A DNA stretch of 64,000 nt, taken from NCBI RefSeq assembly GCF_001518015.1, contig NZ_LPUY01000134.1, positions 1 to 64,000 of the forward strand. Direction: 5' to 3'. Positions 1-10,873 of this stretch are shown piece after piece. The notes beneath the pieces were generated by a model. The model was not told the DNA's origin. It worked only from the letters and a program-made list of their open reading frames with translations, and made no database searches. Each line of letters begins with the position of its first letter. Within the stretch, counting starts at the first letter, position 1. The position numbers and the translations under genes were made by a program. Source of the stretch: Tritonibacter horizontis. Lineage in GTDB: Bacteria > Pseudomonadota > Alphaproteobacteria > Rhodobacterales > Rhodobacteraceae.

Positions 1-135
1 GGGCCGGGCGCGGCCCCCGCCCGGCCCAACGCATCTTGCGATGAGGCTCTGCCTCTGTCGCAATGGGGCGGGAGGCCCCCCCGGTGCCTCAAAGGGGTCG
101 AGTGGGCTGCCTGTGGCGGGCGTGCCGTCGTGAAA
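1..135. other. Left-edge intergenic DNA with two hairpins
   Basis: No reading frame is recognisable here. Two inverted repeats are visible: 1-10 pairs with 18-27 (arms GGGCCGGGCG/CGCCCGGCCC), and a TTGCGA...TCGCAA hairpin near 37-64 encloses AGGC/GCCT. They lie just beyond the 3' end of the leftward bcp gene and may act as terminator or repetitive intergenic structure, but neither has a clear T-run. Confidence 0.35.
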
Positions 136-597
136 TCAGAGGGATTTCACCGCTTCCAGCACCTCCTCGACGTGGCCGGGCACTTTGACCTTGCGCCAGA
201 TCCGGGCGATCTTGCCCTCGGTGTCGATCAGATAGGTGGCGCGCTCGATCCCCATGCTTTTCTTGCCATACATGTTTTTTTCGACCCAGACGCCATAGTC
301 CACGCAGGTGGTGCCCTCCGCATCGGACAGCAGCGGCACGGTCAGGTCGTGTTTGGCGACAAATTTGTCATGTTTTGCGACGGTGTCACGGGAAATCCCG
401 TAAACTGCCGCGCCGGCATCGGCAAAGGCTTGCAAATGTTCGGAAAAACCGATGGATTCCTTGGTGCAGCCCGGCGTATCATCGCGGGGATAGAAAAAAA
501 GAACGACAACCTGACCCTTCAGGTCCGTCAGGGATACCTCACCACCGCCGTCTCGGGGCAGGGTGAACGCAGGGGCAAGGTCAGAGGGTTCGAGCAT
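136..597 (-). CDS. bcp: Thioredoxin-dependent thiol peroxidase (Bcp/PrxQ peroxiredoxin)
   Basis: A 153-aa cytoplasmic peroxiredoxin that reduces hydroperoxides with electrons from thioredoxin. The AhpC/TSA fold is full length. The peroxidatic cysteine is C44 in the motif TPGCTKE. The resolving cysteine that E. coli Bcp carries five residues later is absent (I49 there); the only other cysteine is C98, so this is a 1-Cys or atypical 2-Cys form. The frame is open well upstream, but the ATG at 597 starts exactly at the family N-terminus (MLEPSDLAPAF). The gene is divergent from the AsmA-like gene, with 61 bp between the start codons. Confidence 0.92.
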   Translation of the reverse strand: MLEPSDLAPAFTLPRDGGGEVSLTDLKGQVVVLFFYPRDDTPGCTKESIGFSEHLQAFADAGAAVYGISRDTVAKHDKFVAKHDLTVPLLSDAEGTTCVDYGVWVEKNMYGKKSMGIERATYLIDTEGKIARIWRKVKVPGHVEEVLEAVKSL

Positions 598-658
598 GTT
601 TTGGGTCTCCAGACGTTTTCGCGCAAGGTGTCTTGCAAGTGCGAGCCATACATAGATC

Positions 659-3600
659 ATGTCCGGCGAAGAAAAAGCAGAGATCGTCGCACCGCCGCAG
701 GAAGATTTGCCGCAATTCGTGACGCCGGCCGATCTGAAGCTGGCACGCCGCCGCAAGCGACTGCGGCGGTTGCGGCGCTGGTCGGTCTGGATGGTGTCGA
801 TCGCGGCGGTGGTCGGGATCGGCATTCTGGCGCTGTTTGACAAGCGGATCGACGCCCCCGGCTGGCTGCGCGCCGCGGCAGAAGAGCGGATCGAAGAGCA
901 TCTGGGCGGGCTGCAGATTGAATTCGGGGAAATCCAGCTGGTCGTGCGGCGCGGTTGGCGGCCACGGTTGTCGTTGCGCGATGTGGCGCTGTTCTACCCG
1001 GACGGCTCGCCCGCGGTCCGGCTGGAGGATGCGCAGGCCGCACTGGCGATGCGGCCGCTGCTGCGCGGTCAGGTCCGGCCCCGCAGCCTGTCGCTGACCG
1101 GGCTGTTCGCCACCTTGCAACGGGACAGCGACGGCGCCGTTGCGCTCAGCTTTTCTGGTGGGGGCACACCGTTTCGCGAGGCCGGCAATCTGCCCCAGCT
1201 GATCGACGTCTGGGACAGCCAGCTGGAGCTGCCGATCCTTTCGGCCTTGACCCGGGTGGACACCCAGGCGGTGACGCTGCGCTATGAGGATCTGCGGATC
1301 GACAAGGCCTGGACCCTGGACGGCGGTTCCGTCCGGTTGGAGCGGGCCGGCGACAGCGTCACCATAGAGGCCGGGTTTTCGGTGCTGAGTGGCCGCGAAT
1401 TTGCCAGCACGGTCGAGGCGCAATACCGGTCCGACATCGGCAATACGGCAGCGGAATTTTCCGTGGTGGTGGACCAGGTCGCCAGCGCGGATGTCGCCAG
1501 CCAGAGCCCGGCCTTCGGCTGGCTGGATGTGCTGCGGGCGCCGATCTCGGGATCGCTGCAAGGGGCGGTGGACAGCAACGGCGCGCTGCTGCCGCTCTCG
1601 GCCAGCCTGGAAATCGGCAGTGGCGTCATTCAGCCGAACGACACCCTGAAACCCGTGCCGATCCGGTCGGCCGAAAGCTTTTTCACCTTTGATCCGGCCC
1701 GGCAGGAGCTGGCCTTTTCGCGCCTGTCCGTGGACAGCGGCTGGGTCACTGGCGAGATGGAGGGCCGCGCGGAGCTGGTTGGCGTGCGCGATGGCCGCCT
1801 GACCGAACTGGTCGGACAGCTTCGGTTTTCCGATCTGCAGGTCAATCCCCTGCGGCTTTATCCGGAGCCGCTGGCCTTTTCCGGGGTGAATGCCGATTTC
1901 CGGCTGGAACTTGCGCCGTTTCGCCTGCGGCTTGGCGAAATGCTGATCCAGCGCGACGCGACCAATATCCTGCTGAGCGGTGATATCCGCGCCGGTGCGC
2001 AGGGGTGGGACTACGATCTGCAAGGGTCGGCGGATCATCTCGATGTGGAGATGGTGAAGGCCCTCTGGCCACCCTCGGCGCCGCCCAAGCCACGGGAATG
2101 GGTGCTGGAGAACGTTCTGCAGGGGGATATTCATGACGCGCAGGTGGCGCTGCGGGGCCGGGATGCGCAAAAGCCCTTTCTGGCGCTGGACCTCGGTTTT
2201 GAAAATGGCACCATCCAGTTCAACAAATTCTATCCGGCACTGCAACGGGCCAAGGGCCAGCTGAGCATCTATGGCAGTCGTCTGGTGGCCACCGCGACCG
2301 AGGGCTGGCTGACCGCGCGACAGGGGGGCGAGCTGGATCTTGGCGGCAGCTCCTTCATCATCCCGGATACCTCGCTGAAGGATGGCAACAGCATCGGGAT
2401 CCTGCGGGCACAGGCCGAAGGCGCCGTGCTGGCATCGCTGTCGCTGCTGAACCGGACGCCGCTGGAAGTGCTGGACAAGGTCGGGTTGCCGGTGGATCTG
2501 GGATCGGGGCGGATTTCGCTGACCGGCACCGCCTCCCTGCCGCTGCGCGAGAAACTGAACCCGTCGGAGGTGGCCTATCACTATCAGGGTGACCTGCTGA
2601 ATATTGAAACGTCCCAGTTGGTTCCGGGCCATGTCTTGTCGGCGCCCCGGCTGACGCTGAGCGGTGACAACGACTATGTCGAAGTGTCAGGGCCAGGGTT
2701 CTTTTCAGGTCTGCCGGTGAATGCCACCTGGCGGCAGCCGCTGGGACCGACCGAGGCGGATGCCGCTGCAGAGGCGACCGGCGCGGACAGCGAAACGGCG
2801 GGCGCGACGGGTTCGGTGGGGGCGGTGGCGGCGCGTGCGGGCCGGGTGACCGGCGACATCGAATTGTCCAGCCGCACCATCGAAACACTGAAGATCGGCC
2901 TGCCCGAGGGCGCCGTCAGCGGCACCGGACGGGCGCAATTCGAGGTCACGCTGCCGCCGGGCGAACCGGTCGCCATCGCGGTGTCCAGCGATCTGGCGGG
3001 GGTCGGGTTGCGGTTGCCGCAACTGGGGTGGCGCAAGCGTGAGGCCACCGCGGGCCAGCTGTCTTTTTCCACGGTTCTGGACGACACGCCAACGGTGGAG
3101 GCGCTGTCGCTGGACACCAGCGGCTTGCGTCTGGACGGGCGGGTGACGCTGAAGCCTGACGGGGGCCTGGACACCGCAGAGCTGTCGTCGGTCTCGCTCG
3201 ATGGGTGGTTGCAAGGGGCGGTCACGCTGACCGGCCGGGGGGCGGCCACGCCTCTCATCGCGATGTCGGGCGGGCGACTGGATCTGCGGCGCGCCCCCTT
3301 CAGCAGCAGTGACGGCGCCGGGGGCACCAGCGCTGGCAATACCCCCATCACCCTGGCACTGGACCGTTTGCAGGTGACCGATGATATCGCCCTGTCACGG
3401 TTTCGCGGCCGGTTCGACACCCAGGGCGGGTTCAACGGCTCTTTCACCGGTAATCTCAATACGTTGACGCCGGTCGAAGGTGTGGTGGTGCCCCAGGACG
3501 GTGGCATCGCGATGCGGGTCCGGTCGCAGGATGCCGGCGGGGTGTTCCGCTCTGCCGGGGTGATCCGGCACGCCTATGGCGGCAGTTTCGAGATGACGAT

Positions 3601-4150
3601 GATCCCGGCGCAAAAGACCGGCGAATACAACGGTCAGGTGCTGGTCAAGAATATCCGCATCAAACGGGCCCCGGCGATTGCCGCGCTGATCAATTCGCTC
3701 AGCCTGGTGGGGCTGTTTGATGAACTGGCGGGGCAGGGCATCCTGTTCACGGCGGTGGAGGCGGATTTCCGGCTTGGGCCGCGCTATCTGACGTTGAATT
3801 CCTCGTCGGCGGTCGGGCCGTCCATCGGGCTGTCGCTGGACGGGATTTATGATCTGACCAGCAGCAGCATGAACATGCGCGGGGTGCTGTCGCCGATCTA
3901 TCTGATCAATGTGGTCGGCAGCGTGCTGACCCGCAAGGGCGAGGGTTTGTTCGGATTTTCCTTCACCCTGAAGGGCACGGCGGATGATCCCAAGGTGGCC
4001 GTCAACCCGCTGTCCGCTATTGCGCCGGGCTTCCTGCGCGAGATGTTCCGGGGCAGCCAGCCCACGGCGCCGGGCGCCACCGAGCCGGAAACCGGGCCCA
4101 CCCTTGAGGAGCTGCGACAGGAGCGCAAGGAGCGCCAGGACCGGCGCTAG
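659..4150 (+). CDS. Large AsmA/YhdP-like inner-membrane-anchored protein (DUF3971 type)
   Basis: The 1163-aa protein has a basic cytoplasmic N-terminus (Arg/Lys cluster 29-40), one transmembrane helix at about 41-60, and then a very long beta-rich periplasmic region. The C-terminal ~150 residues (SLVGLFDEL..., [46 protein letters not shown]) match the AsmA-like C-terminal domain of YhdP/TamB-type proteins, which in other Gram-negatives bridge the periplasm and move phospholipid to the outer membrane. That function is inferred from family. An internal Ala/Thr/Gly-rich linker lies around residues 700-725. It precedes queA by ~80 bp and is probably co-transcribed with it. Confidence 0.88.
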   Translation: MSGEEKAEIVAPPQEDLPQFVTPADLKLARRRKRLRRLRRWSVWMVSIAAVVGIGILALFDKRIDAPGWLRAAAEERIEEHLGGLQIEFGEIQLVVRRGWRPRLSLRDVALFYPDGSPAVRLEDAQAALAMRPLLRGQVRPRSLSLTGLFATLQRDSDGAVALSFSGGGTPFREAGNLPQLIDVWDSQLELPILSALTRVDTQAVTLRYEDLRIDKAWTLDGGSVRLERAGDSVTIEAGFSVLSGREFASTVEAQYRSDIGNTAAEFSVVVDQVASADVASQSPAFGWLDVLRAPISGSLQGAVDSNGALLPLSASLEIGSGVIQPNDTLKPVPIRSAESFFTFDPARQELAFSRLSVDSGWVTGEMEGRAELVGVRDGRLTELVGQLRFSDLQVNPLRLYPEPLAFSGVNADFRLELAPFRLRLGEMLIQRDATNILLSGDIRAGAQGWDYDLQGSADHLDVEMVKALWPPSAPPKPREWVLENVLQGDIHDAQVALRGRDAQKPFLALDLGFENGTIQFNKFYPALQRAKGQLSIYGSRLVATATEGWLTARQGGELDLGGSSFIIPDTSLKDGNSIGILRAQAEGAVLASLSLLNRTPLEVLDKVGLPVDLGSGRISLTGTASLPLREKLNPSEVAYHYQGDLLNIETSQLVPGHVLSAPRLTLSGDNDYVEVSGPGFFSGLPVNATWRQPLGPTEADAAAEATGADSETAGATGSVGAVAARAGRVTGDIELSSRTIETLKIGLPEGAVSGTGRAQFEVTLPPGEPVAIAVSSDLAGVGLRLPQLGWRKREATAGQLSFSTVLDDTPTVEALSLDTSGLRLDGRVTLKPDGGLDTAELSSVSLDGWLQGAVTLTGRGAATPLIAMSGGRLDLRRAPFSSSDGAGGTSAGNTPITLALDRLQVTDDIALSRFRGRFDTQGGFNGSFTGNLNTLTPVEGVVVPQDGGIAMRVRSQDAGGVFRSAGVIRHAYGGSFEMTMIPAQKTGEYNGQVLVKNIRIKRAPAIAALINSLSLVGLFDELAGQGILFTAVEADFRLGPRYLTLNSSSAVGPSIGLSLDGIYDLTSSSMNMRGVLSPIYLINVVGSVLTRKGEGLFGFSFTLKGTADDPKVAVNPLSAIAPGFLREMFRGSQPTAPGATEPETGPTLEELRQERKERQDRR

Positions 4151-4233
4151 CCCACCGGGCCAATGCGGCCGGGACCCCGATGGGCAACAGGGAGCCATGG
4201 ACATTTGTCCTGCACCGCAGTATCGCGCGATTC

Positions 4234-5283
4234 ATGAAACTGAGTGATTTTGATTTCGACCTGCCAGAGGATCTGATTGCGACGCGGCCTGCCGTGCCGC
4301 GGTCTTCGGCGCGTCTGCTGGTGGCCGAACAGGACCGCCTGAGTGATGCGCGGGTCAGCGACCTGACGCAATGGCTGCGCCCCGGCGACCGGCTGGTGTT
4401 GAACGACACCCGGGTGATCCCGGCCCGGCTGAGCGGGCAGCGCCACCGCCTGTCCGCCCAGGGCCCGGTCGCGGCCCGGATCGAGGTGACGCTGCTGGAG
4501 CCGCAGGCCGATGGGGCCTGGACCGCGCTGCTCAAGCCGTTGAAAAAGATCAAACCGGGCGAGGAAATCGTCTTTGGTGCCGACCTTCGGGCCGAGCTGG
4601 TCGCGGTCATCGACGGCCAGGTGCGATTGCAGTTCAATCTGACGGGCGAGGATTTCGACGCCGCCCTGTCGGAGGCGGGCGCGATGCCCTTGCCGCCCTA
4701 TATCGCCGCCAAACGGCCGGCGGATGCGCAGGACAAGACGGACTACCAGACGGTCTGGGCGAAACACGCCGGTGCCGTCGCCGCCCCGACCGCATCGCTG
4801 CACTTTGACGCGCCGTTGCTGGAGGCACTGGCGGACATGGGGGTGGCATTCACCTATGTAACGCTCCATGTCGGGGCCGGGACCTTTCTGCCGGTCAAGG
4901 TGGAGGATGTCACCACCCACAAGATGCATGCCGAGTGGGGCCAGGTGTCGCAAACGGCCGCCGAAGAAATCTCCGAAACGCGCGCTGCCGGGCATCGGGT
5001 GATCCCGGTGGGGACAACCGCGCTGCGGCTGATCGAAAGCGCGGCGCGCGCGACCGGTGCCATCGCCCCCTGGGAGGGCGAGACCGACATCTTTATCTAC
5101 CCTGGTTTCACCTTTCGGGTGGCGGATGCGCTGATGACGAATTTCCACCTGCCGAAATCCACCTTGATGATGCTGGTCTCGGCGCTGATGGGACAGGAGC
5201 GGATGCGGCAGGTCTATGCCCATGCGGTGCAGGAACGGTATCGGTTCTTTTCCTATGGCGATGCATCGCTGTTGTTTCCGTGA
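4234..5283 (+). CDS. queA: S-adenosylmethionine:tRNA ribosyltransferase-isomerase (QueA)
   Basis: A 349-aa enzyme of queuosine biosynthesis. It transfers the ribosyl group of S-adenosylmethionine to 7-aminomethyl-7-deazaguanine at tRNA position 34, giving epoxyqueuosine. Family motifs are complete: [16 protein letters not shown] at the N-terminus, [40 protein letters not shown]-like [15 protein letters not shown], and [18 protein letters not shown] near the C-terminus. The frame is open from 4180, but the ATG at 4234 coincides with the conserved family start, so I chose it. Confidence 0.95.
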   Translation: MKLSDFDFDLPEDLIATRPAVPRSSARLLVAEQDRLSDARVSDLTQWLRPGDRLVLNDTRVIPARLSGQRHRLSAQGPVAARIEVTLLEPQADGAWTALLKPLKKIKPGEEIVFGADLRAELVAVIDGQVRLQFNLTGEDFDAALSEAGAMPLPPYIAAKRPADAQDKTDYQTVWAKHAGAVAAPTASLHFDAPLLEALADMGVAFTYVTLHVGAGTFLPVKVEDVTTHKMHAEWGQVSQTAAEEISETRAAGHRVIPVGTTALRLIESAARATGAIAPWEGETDIFIYPGFTFRVADALMTNFHLPKSTLMMLVSALMGQERMRQVYAHAVQERYRFFSYGDASLLFP

Positions 5284-5562
5284 CGCCCGGCGGCATGGAT
5301 CGCGCCCGCTCCACAGAGCGGGGTTTGACCGATCAAACAACTGTGGAAAGGTCGCCCCGACGACATTGCGAGTCGGAAACGCCGGGCCGCACGCGCCACA
5401 TTAAGCTGATGTAGGGGGCGCGGGCGCGCAGGCAGAGGTCTGCACGCCACCCTTACGAGACAACCGGTCATCGGCAAGACACCGCCATGACCGGGCATTT
5501 TTCTTTTCCCGCGGGCGCGTTGCTGGCGGGCTCCTGACAAAGATCGAAGGAGACGAGACGAC

Positions 5563-6837
5563 ATGTTCCAAGTTCTGTCAAGCGCCTGGGCGCTGCTGCT
5601 GGGGATCGGGCTGCTGATGCTGGGCAACGGGTTGCAGGGGACGCTGCTGGGCGTCCGCGGCGGCATTGAAGGCTATTCGAGCTTTACCATGTCGCTGGTG
5701 ATGTCCACCTATTTTGTCGGGTTGCTGATCGGGTCCTGGATGGCCCCTGGGATGATCCGTCGCGTCGGCCATGTGCGGGTCTTTGCGGCGTTGGCCTCGT
5801 TGATTTCGGCGGTGATGGTGATCTATCCGGCGTTGCCCAACCCGATTGTCTGGATGGTCGGCCGGCTGGTCGTGGGGTTCTGTTTCTCGGGCGTGTATGT
5901 GACGGCCGAGAGCTGGCTGAACAATGCCGCCGACAATGAAAACCGGGGCAAGGCGCTGTCGCTTTACATGGTGGTGATGACGCTGGGGCTGGTCGCAGCG
6001 CAGGGGTTCATCCTGATCGGGGATCCGGCGGGCTATCTGCCATTTGTCATCGCCTCGATCGCGGTTTCGATCTCTTTCGCGCCGATTTTGCTATCGATTT
6101 CACCGACACCGGCCTTTGGCACCACCAAGCGGATGACCCTGCGCCAGCTGATGGAGGCGTCGCCCCTGGGCTGTGTCGGCATGTTCCTGATCGGCGGTGT
6201 CTTTGCGGCCCAATTCGGCATGTCGGCGGTTTACGCAACCGAAATCGGGCTGAAGCTGCATCAGGTCTCGCTCTTTGCTGCCAGTTTCTATCTTGGGGCG
6301 CTGTTCTTTCAGTTCCCGCTGGGCTGGCTGTCGGACCGGATGGACCGACGCGTTCTGGTGATCTTTGTGGCCGGCACCGCCTCGGCGGCGTCGATCATGG
6401 CGATGATCCTCGGCAACAACTTCACTTTGCTGCTGGCGTCCTCCTTTGTGATCGGTGGGCTGGTCAATCCGCTCTATTCGCTGCTGCTGGCGCATACCAA
6501 CGACTTTTTGGAACATGACGACATGGCGGCGGCCTCGGGGGGGCTGTTGTTCATCAACGGGCTGGGGGCCTCGACCGGGCCGCTGATCATCGGTTGGCTG
6601 ATGACGGATGCGGTCTTTGGGCCCAATGGGTTCTTTCTGTTCATGGCGGTCTTGCTGGGGGTGATGGTTGTCTATGCGGCCTATCGTTCGACGCAGCGTG
6701 CCACTATCCCGGTCGAGGAAACCGGCAGCATGGCCGCGATGAGCCCGACGGCGACCACGGTCGCGGTCGAGGTCGCGCAGGAATATGCCATCGACACCGA
6801 GCTGGAAGAGCAGGAAAGCGCTGCCAACTCCGCCTGA
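5563..6837 (+). CDS. MFS transporter, YcaD-like
   Basis: A 424-aa inner-membrane protein with about 12 hydrophobic segments and the major facilitator layout. Recognisable pieces are a first helix SSAWALLLGIGLLMLGNGLQG, the MFS loop-2/3 region (GMIRRVGHVRVFAALAS), VGFCFSGVYVTAESWLN and the second-half loop GWLSDRMDRRVLV. A cytoplasmic acidic tail follows helix 12. It resembles YcaD-type carriers whose substrate is unknown. The start has a good AAGGAG Shine-Dalgarno about 10 nt upstream. The 279-bp gap before it holds only its leader; I see no gene in it. Confidence 0.87.
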   Translation: MFQVLSSAWALLLGIGLLMLGNGLQGTLLGVRGGIEGYSSFTMSLVMSTYFVGLLIGSWMAPGMIRRVGHVRVFAALASLISAVMVIYPALPNPIVWMVGRLVVGFCFSGVYVTAESWLNNAADNENRGKALSLYMVVMTLGLVAAQGFILIGDPAGYLPFVIASIAVSISFAPILLSISPTPAFGTTKRMTLRQLMEASPLGCVGMFLIGGVFAAQFGMSAVYATEIGLKLHQVSLFAASFYLGALFFQFPLGWLSDRMDRRVLVIFVAGTASAASIMAMILGNNFTLLLASSFVIGGLVNPLYSLLLAHTNDFLEHDDMAAASGGLLFINGLGASTGPLIIGWLMTDAVFGPNGFFLFMAVLLGVMVVYAAYRSTQRATIPVEETGSMAAMSPTATTVAVEVAQEYAIDTELEEQESAANSA

Positions 6838-6985
6838 TAGCGCGATCATGCCGAAAATTCTGTCCCCCGATCACGAAATTCCTCCGGGGGGCAGGATTTG
6901 TAACCTAACGTCACTTGTACTTGGCAGGTGAATCAGGGTCATCTGGGGCTGTAGTGTTCCTTTTACAGCCGGTGGAGAAAAGCCA

Positions 6986-7564
6986 ATGGCAGGCCCCGAA
7001 GAGATACTGGAATTCTGGCTCGACGACGTCGGAGAAAGTGGCTGGTATCGCCAAGACGACGCGCTCGACGCGGAAATCCGCAGCAGGTTCGAAGAGACCT
7101 GGACCCTCGCCAGCGAAGGCAACTTTTCTCTCTGGCTGACCTATCCCAGCGGTGTGCTGGCCTATATCATCCTGATGGACCAGTTCCCGCGCAATATGTT
7201 CCGCGGCGCGGGCAAGGCCTTTGCCACCGACCATCCGGCGCTGGCGGCGGCCAAGGCGGCGGTGGATCGCAAATGGGATCTGCGTATCGATGAGCCGGCG
7301 CGTCAGTTCTTTTACCTGCCGATGATGCATTCCGAGAGCCTGTGTGATCAGGACCGCTGCGTGCGCCTGATGCACGAGCGGCTGCCGAAAACCGGTGGCT
7401 CCAACCTGCTGCACGCACGCGCCCACCGCGAGGTTATTCGCCTCTTCGGTCGCTTCCCCTACCGCAACGACGCGCTGAGCCGGTCCAGCACTGCGCCAGA
7501 GCGCGATTATGTCGATGCTGGCGGCTATGTCACAACCGTGCGGGAGCTTCAGGCCATCGCCTGA
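6986..7564 (+). CDS. DUF924 family protein
   Basis: This 192-aa all-helical cytoplasmic protein belongs to the DUF924 family. Characteristic elements are EILEFWL near the N-terminus, DQFPRNMFRG (residues ~67-76), FFYLPMMHSE, and HREVIRLFGRFPYRN near the C-terminus. The family is TPR-like in fold and has no assigned biochemical role. ATG 6986 follows GGTGGAG. A strong terminator follows the gene, so it is probably monocistronic. Confidence 0.9.
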   Translation: MAGPEEILEFWLDDVGESGWYRQDDALDAEIRSRFEETWTLASEGNFSLWLTYPSGVLAYIILMDQFPRNMFRGAGKAFATDHPALAAAKAAVDRKWDLRIDEPARQFFYLPMMHSESLCDQDRCVRLMHERLPKTGGSNLLHARAHREVIRLFGRFPYRNDALSRSSTAPERDYVDAGGYVTTVRELQAIA

Positions 7565-7616
7565 GCCCCCCATATCAACCCAGATCCGACGCCATGCGGT
7601 AAGGTGATCTGACAAT

Positions 7617-7652
7617 CGGCCCGGAGCGTTGCAACCGCTCGGGGCCGTTTTT
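7617..7652 (+). terminator. Rho-independent terminator after the DUF924 gene
   Basis: CGGCCCGGAGCG and CGCTCGGGGCCG form a 12-bp stem with one mismatch around a 7-nt loop, followed by TTTTTGTG. Confidence 0.85.
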
Positions 7653-7728
7653 GTGACCGGTCGCGCGCGCGGGCGGCGTGCCACCTGGGCCACCGGGGTG
7701 TCCTGCCATCGGTGCGGCCGTGCTGTCA

Positions 7729-7782
7729 TGAAAATTTCACTTTGTCGGCGCTCCACAATTCAGTATTCCATGAAATATGGAA
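7729..7782 (+). promoter_or_regulatory. Candidate ArsR operators of the arsenic operon
   Basis: Two palindromes sit directly upstream of the ArsR-ArsC gene. One is TGAAAATTTCA at 7729-7739. The second, TTCCAT-GAAAT-ATGGAA at 7766-7782, has perfect 6-bp arms and its right arm covers the start codon. Autoregulated ArsR repressors usually bind such dyads over their own promoter; binding here is inferred. Confidence 0.55.
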
Positions 7783-8610
7783 AAAGAAATTCCCGACCAA
7801 CTGGCCACGCTGGGCCACCCGCAAAGACTGGCGCTGTTTCGGCTGCTGATGCGGCGCTTTCCCGACCGGGTTCCGGCGGGCGAACTGGCCTCCGTGCTCG
7901 GCATCAAGGCGAGCACCATGTCAACCTATCTGTCCGCCCTGACGCGGCACCAGCTGGTGGAACAGCAGCGGGCAGGGACCTCCATTCTCTACGCGATCAA
8001 TATGACCACAGTGCAACGGCTGTTTGGCTATCTGTTTAGCGATTGCTGCCGTGGGCGCCCCGACATTTGTATGGATTTCAGCACAGGACCTGCTCCAATG
8101 ACGGACCGGAAATACAACGTTCTTTTTATCTGCGTGGGAAATTCCGCGCGCTCCATTTTTGCCGAGTCGATCCTGCGCAAATCCGCAGGGGATCGGTTCA
8201 ATGTCTTTTCGGCGGGCACCCGTCCGGGGTCACAACTGAACCCGTTTGCGGTGCAGGTTCTAAAGGACAAGGGACACGACATTTCGCCGCTGCGGTCCAA
8301 GGATGTATCAGAGTTTTCACAGGCAAATGCCCCGCATTTTGATTTTGTGTTCACTGTTTGCGATCAGGCGGCGAACGAGGAATGTCCCGCTTGGGAGGGG
8401 CAGCCGTTGACCGGTCATTGGGGGTTGCCCGATCCGGTCAAGGCCGAAGGAAACGATGCGCAAAAGGCCCTGGCGTTTCAGGAATCCTATGGTGCGCTGA
8501 AGCATCGGATCGACCTTTTTACCGCGCTCAACGTGGACCCGCTGAGCCGCCTGGCCCTGCAACACGCCATTGATGACATCGGCCGCTCCGGCGCGGAGGT
8601 GGGCGCATGA
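7777..8610 (+). CDS. ArsR-ArsC fusion: arsenic-responsive repressor joined to LMW-PTP-type arsenate reductase
   Basis: A 277-aa two-domain protein. Residues 1-~100 are a winged-helix ArsR repressor ([12 protein letters not shown]..., recognition region [18 protein letters not shown]) ending in a cysteine cluster C90-C91-x6-C98, like the As(III) triad of Acidithiobacillus-type ArsR. Residues ~110-277 are an arsenate reductase of the low-molecular-weight phosphatase fold: P-loop C119-VGNSA-R125 (CX5R), catalytic D219-P220, and candidate shuttle cysteines C195 and C203. One polypeptide would therefore sense arsenite and produce it from arsenate. The downstream GAPDH gene overlaps by ATGA, so the two are translationally coupled. 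The ATG is defined by the frame and by the ArsR domain boundary. Confidence 0.9.
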   Translation: MEKEIPDQLATLGHPQRLALFRLLMRRFPDRVPAGELASVLGIKASTMSTYLSALTRHQLVEQQRAGTSILYAINMTTVQRLFGYLFSDCCRGRPDICMDFSTGPAPMTDRKYNVLFICVGNSARSIFAESILRKSAGDRFNVFSAGTRPGSQLNPFAVQVLKDKGHDISPLRSKDVSEFSQANAPHFDFVFTVCDQAANEECPAWEGQPLTGHWGLPDPVKAEGNDAQKALAFQESYGALKHRIDLFTALNVDPLSRLALQHAIDDIGRSGAEVGA

Positions 8611-9605
8611 CCACCTACGCATTGAACGGTCTTGGCCGCATGGGCAAGCTCGCCCTGAAACCGCTGTTGCAACGGGGGGCCAACATCGCCTGGATCAACG
8701 ATGCGGTCGGCGATCCTGAGATGCACGCGCATCTGCTGGAGTTCGACACGGTACATGGCCGGTGGGCAGCAGAGTTTTCTCATGACGCAGAGAGCGTGAC
8801 CATCGACGGCACGCGGCTGCCATTTGTCGGCGCAAAGGCGATTTCCGATCTGCCGCTGGCGGGCGTCGACGTGGTGATTGACTGCACTGGCGTGTTCAAA
8901 ATCGAGGCCAAGCTGGCGCCCTATTTCGACGCTGGTGTGAAAAAGGTGGTGGTCTCTGCGCCCGTCAAGGACGGCAATGCGGCCAATATCGTCTATGGCA
9001 TCAACAGTGAAACCTATGATCCGGTGCAACACCGGATCGTTACGGCCGCGTCCTGCACCACCAATTGCCTGGCGCCGTTGGTGAAGGTCGTGCACGAGAC
9101 CTTTGGCATCAAACACGGCTCGATCACCACGATCCATGACGTGACCAACACCCAGACCATCGTTGACCGGCCGGCAAAGGATCTGCGGCGGGCACGTTCG
9201 GCGCTCAATTCGCTGATCCCGACCACGACCGGCTCTGCCACGGCGATCACGCTGATCTATCCGGAGCTGACGGGACGGCTGAATGGCCATGCGGTGCGGG
9301 TGCCGCTGCTGAACGGGTCGCTGACCGATTGCGTCTTTGAGCTCCAGCGCGAGACCACTGCCGAAGAGGTCAACGCCGCCTTTGAGGCCGCAGCCAATGG
9401 GGCGCTCAAGGGGATCCTCGGTTACGAGACCCGCCCGCTGGTGTCGACCGACTACACCAACGACCCCCGCAGCGCGATCATCGACGCGCCATCCACCATG
9501 GTCATCAACGGCACGCAGCTGAAGGTCTATGCCTGGTACGACAACGAATGGGGCTATGCGCATCGTCTGGCGGATGTGGCGCTGATGGTCGGAGCCTCGG
9601 TGTGA
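8607..9605 (+). CDS. ArsJ-associated glyceraldehyde-3-phosphate dehydrogenase
   Basis: A 332-aa type I GAPDH. The Rossmann motif is NGLGRMGK, the catalytic cysteine is C150 in SCTTNCLAP and the partner histidine is H177. Residues N31-D32 keep the Asp that favours NAD. Because it lies between arsR-arsC and arsJ with four-base overlaps on both sides, it is the specialised enzyme that puts arsenate in place of phosphate to form 1-arseno-3-phosphoglycerate, the ArsJ substrate. That role is established for GAPDH/ArsJ pairs elsewhere and is inferred here from synteny. It is distinct from the housekeeping gap at 27382-28383. Confidence 0.92.
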   Translation: MTTYALNGLGRMGKLALKPLLQRGANIAWINDAVGDPEMHAHLLEFDTVHGRWAAEFSHDAESVTIDGTRLPFVGAKAISDLPLAGVDVVIDCTGVFKIEAKLAPYFDAGVKKVVVSAPVKDGNAANIVYGINSETYDPVQHRIVTAASCTTNCLAPLVKVVHETFGIKHGSITTIHDVTNTQTIVDRPAKDLRRARSALNSLIPTTTGSATAITLIYPELTGRLNGHAVRVPLLNGSLTDCVFELQRETTAEEVNAAFEAAANGALKGILGYETRPLVSTDYTNDPRSAIIDAPSTMVINGTQLKVYAWYDNEWGYAHRLADVALMVGASV

Positions 9606-10873
9606 CTGCCGCGTCCCGTCCCGAAGGCCTGTCCGCCTATATCGCCGTAACCGCCGCCTATTGGGCCTTTATGCTGACCGATGGGGCGCTGCGGATGTTG
9701 GTGCTGTTGCATTTCCACACGCTGGGCTTCAGCCCGGTCCAGCTGGCCTATCTCTTTGTTCTCTACGAGGTGGCGGGCATGGTCACCAATCTCGCCGCCG
9801 GCTGGATCGCGGTGCGGTTTGGTCTGACCTCGACGCTTTATGCCGGGTTGGCGTTGCAGGTCGTGGCGCTGCTGGCGCTGACGCAGCTCGACCCCAGCTG
9901 GAGCATCGCGCTGTCGGTAGGCTTTGTCATGTGTGTGCAGGGCCTGTCAGGGGTGGCCAAGGACCTGGCCAAGATGTCATCGAAATCGGCGGTCAAGCTG
10001 TTGGCGCCCTCCGGCGACGGCGGCCTGTTTCGCTGGGTGGCGGTGCTGACCGGATCCAAGAACGCGGTCAAGGGGCTGGGCTTTCTGCTGGGCGCGGCGC
10101 TGTTGGCCGTCTTTGGCTTCGTCTGGGCCGTGCTTGCCATGGCCGTCGTGCTGGGCGCGATCCTGCTGGCGGTGGTTCTGTTCATGCCCGTGGGTCTGCC
10201 CAAGGGCCGCAAGGGCACCAAATTCTCCGAGATCTTTTCCAAATCCGCCAATGTGAACTGGCTGTCGGCGGCGCGCGTGTTTCTGTTTGGTGCCCGCGAT
10301 GTCTGGTTCGTGGTCGGGATCCCGATCTATTTCTACGCGGTGCTGTCTGATGGCACGGAAGAGGGCAACCGGGGCGCATTTTTCATCATCGGGACGTTTA
10401 TGGCGGTCTGGGTGATCCTCTACGGAATGGTGCAGGCCAGCGCGCCGAAGATCCTGCGTGCCGCTGCCCGTCCCGAGGCCGAATTGATCCGGGCCGCCCG
10501 CACCTGGGCGCTGGCCCTTGTCGTCGTGCCGGCCGGGTTGACGCTGGCGCTGGCCCTGTCGCCGACGCCACAGCCCTGGCTGACGGGGACGCTTGTGGCG
10601 GGGCTCTTGGCGTTTGGTGCGCTCTTTGCGGTGAATTCGTCACTGCATTCCTACCTGATCCTCGCGTTTTCCCGATCCGAGCGTGTGACGATGGATGTCG
10701 GGTTTTACTATATGGCCAATGCCGGCGGTCGGCTGACGGGCACGCTGCTGTCGGGCCTGACCTACCAGATTGGCGGGTTGACGCTGGTTATGGGCACCTC
10801 GGCGGTGCTGGTGGCATTGGCGGCGCTGACCTCCGGCCGGTTGAGCGATCAAAACAGCGCGGTGACGGTCTGA
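9602..10873 (+). CDS. arsJ: ArsJ, organoarsenical (1-arseno-3-phosphoglycerate) efflux MFS permease
   Basis: A 423-aa membrane protein with about 12 transmembrane segments. The ArsJ family pattern is clear: [21 protein letters not shown] near the N-terminus, [36 protein letters not shown], and [17 protein letters not shown]. It exports the unstable arsenate ester formed by the preceding GAPDH. The start is the GTG at 9602, which overlaps the GAPDH stop codon as GTGA; the frame also stays open to 9548 but that would run deep into GAPDH. Confidence 0.93.
   Translation: MTAASRPEGLSAYIAVTAAYWAFMLTDGALRMLVLLHFHTLGFSPVQLAYLFVLYEVAGMVTNLAAGWIAVRFGLTSTLYAGLALQVVALLALTQLDPSWSIALSVGFVMCVQGLSGVAKDLAKMSSKSAVKLLAPSGDGGLFRWVAVLTGSKNAVKGLGFLLGAALLAVFGFVWAVLAMAVVLGAILLAVVLFMPVGLPKGRKGTKFSEIFSKSANVNWLSAARVFLFGARDVWFVVGIPIYFYAVLSDGTEEGNRGAFFIIGTFMAVWVILYGMVQASAPKILRAAARPEAELIRAARTWALALVVVPAGLTLALALSPTPQPWLTGTLVAGLLAFGALFAVNSSLHSYLILAFSRSERVTMDVGFYYMANAGGRLTGTLLSGLTYQIGGLTLVMGTSAVLVALAALTSGRLSDQNSAVTV

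Noticed and set aside
581-2632. 683-codon minus-strand frame opposite the AsmA-like gene
   Set aside because: It is the antisense shadow of the real gene in high-GC DNA; the protein is Gln/Arg/Pro-rich and has no family motif, while the plus strand gives a clear AsmA-like domain.
7629-8039. 136-codon frame overlapping the DUF924 terminator and the ArsR start
   Set aside because: It runs through the terminator and out of frame over the ArsR domain; no motif or fitting start.
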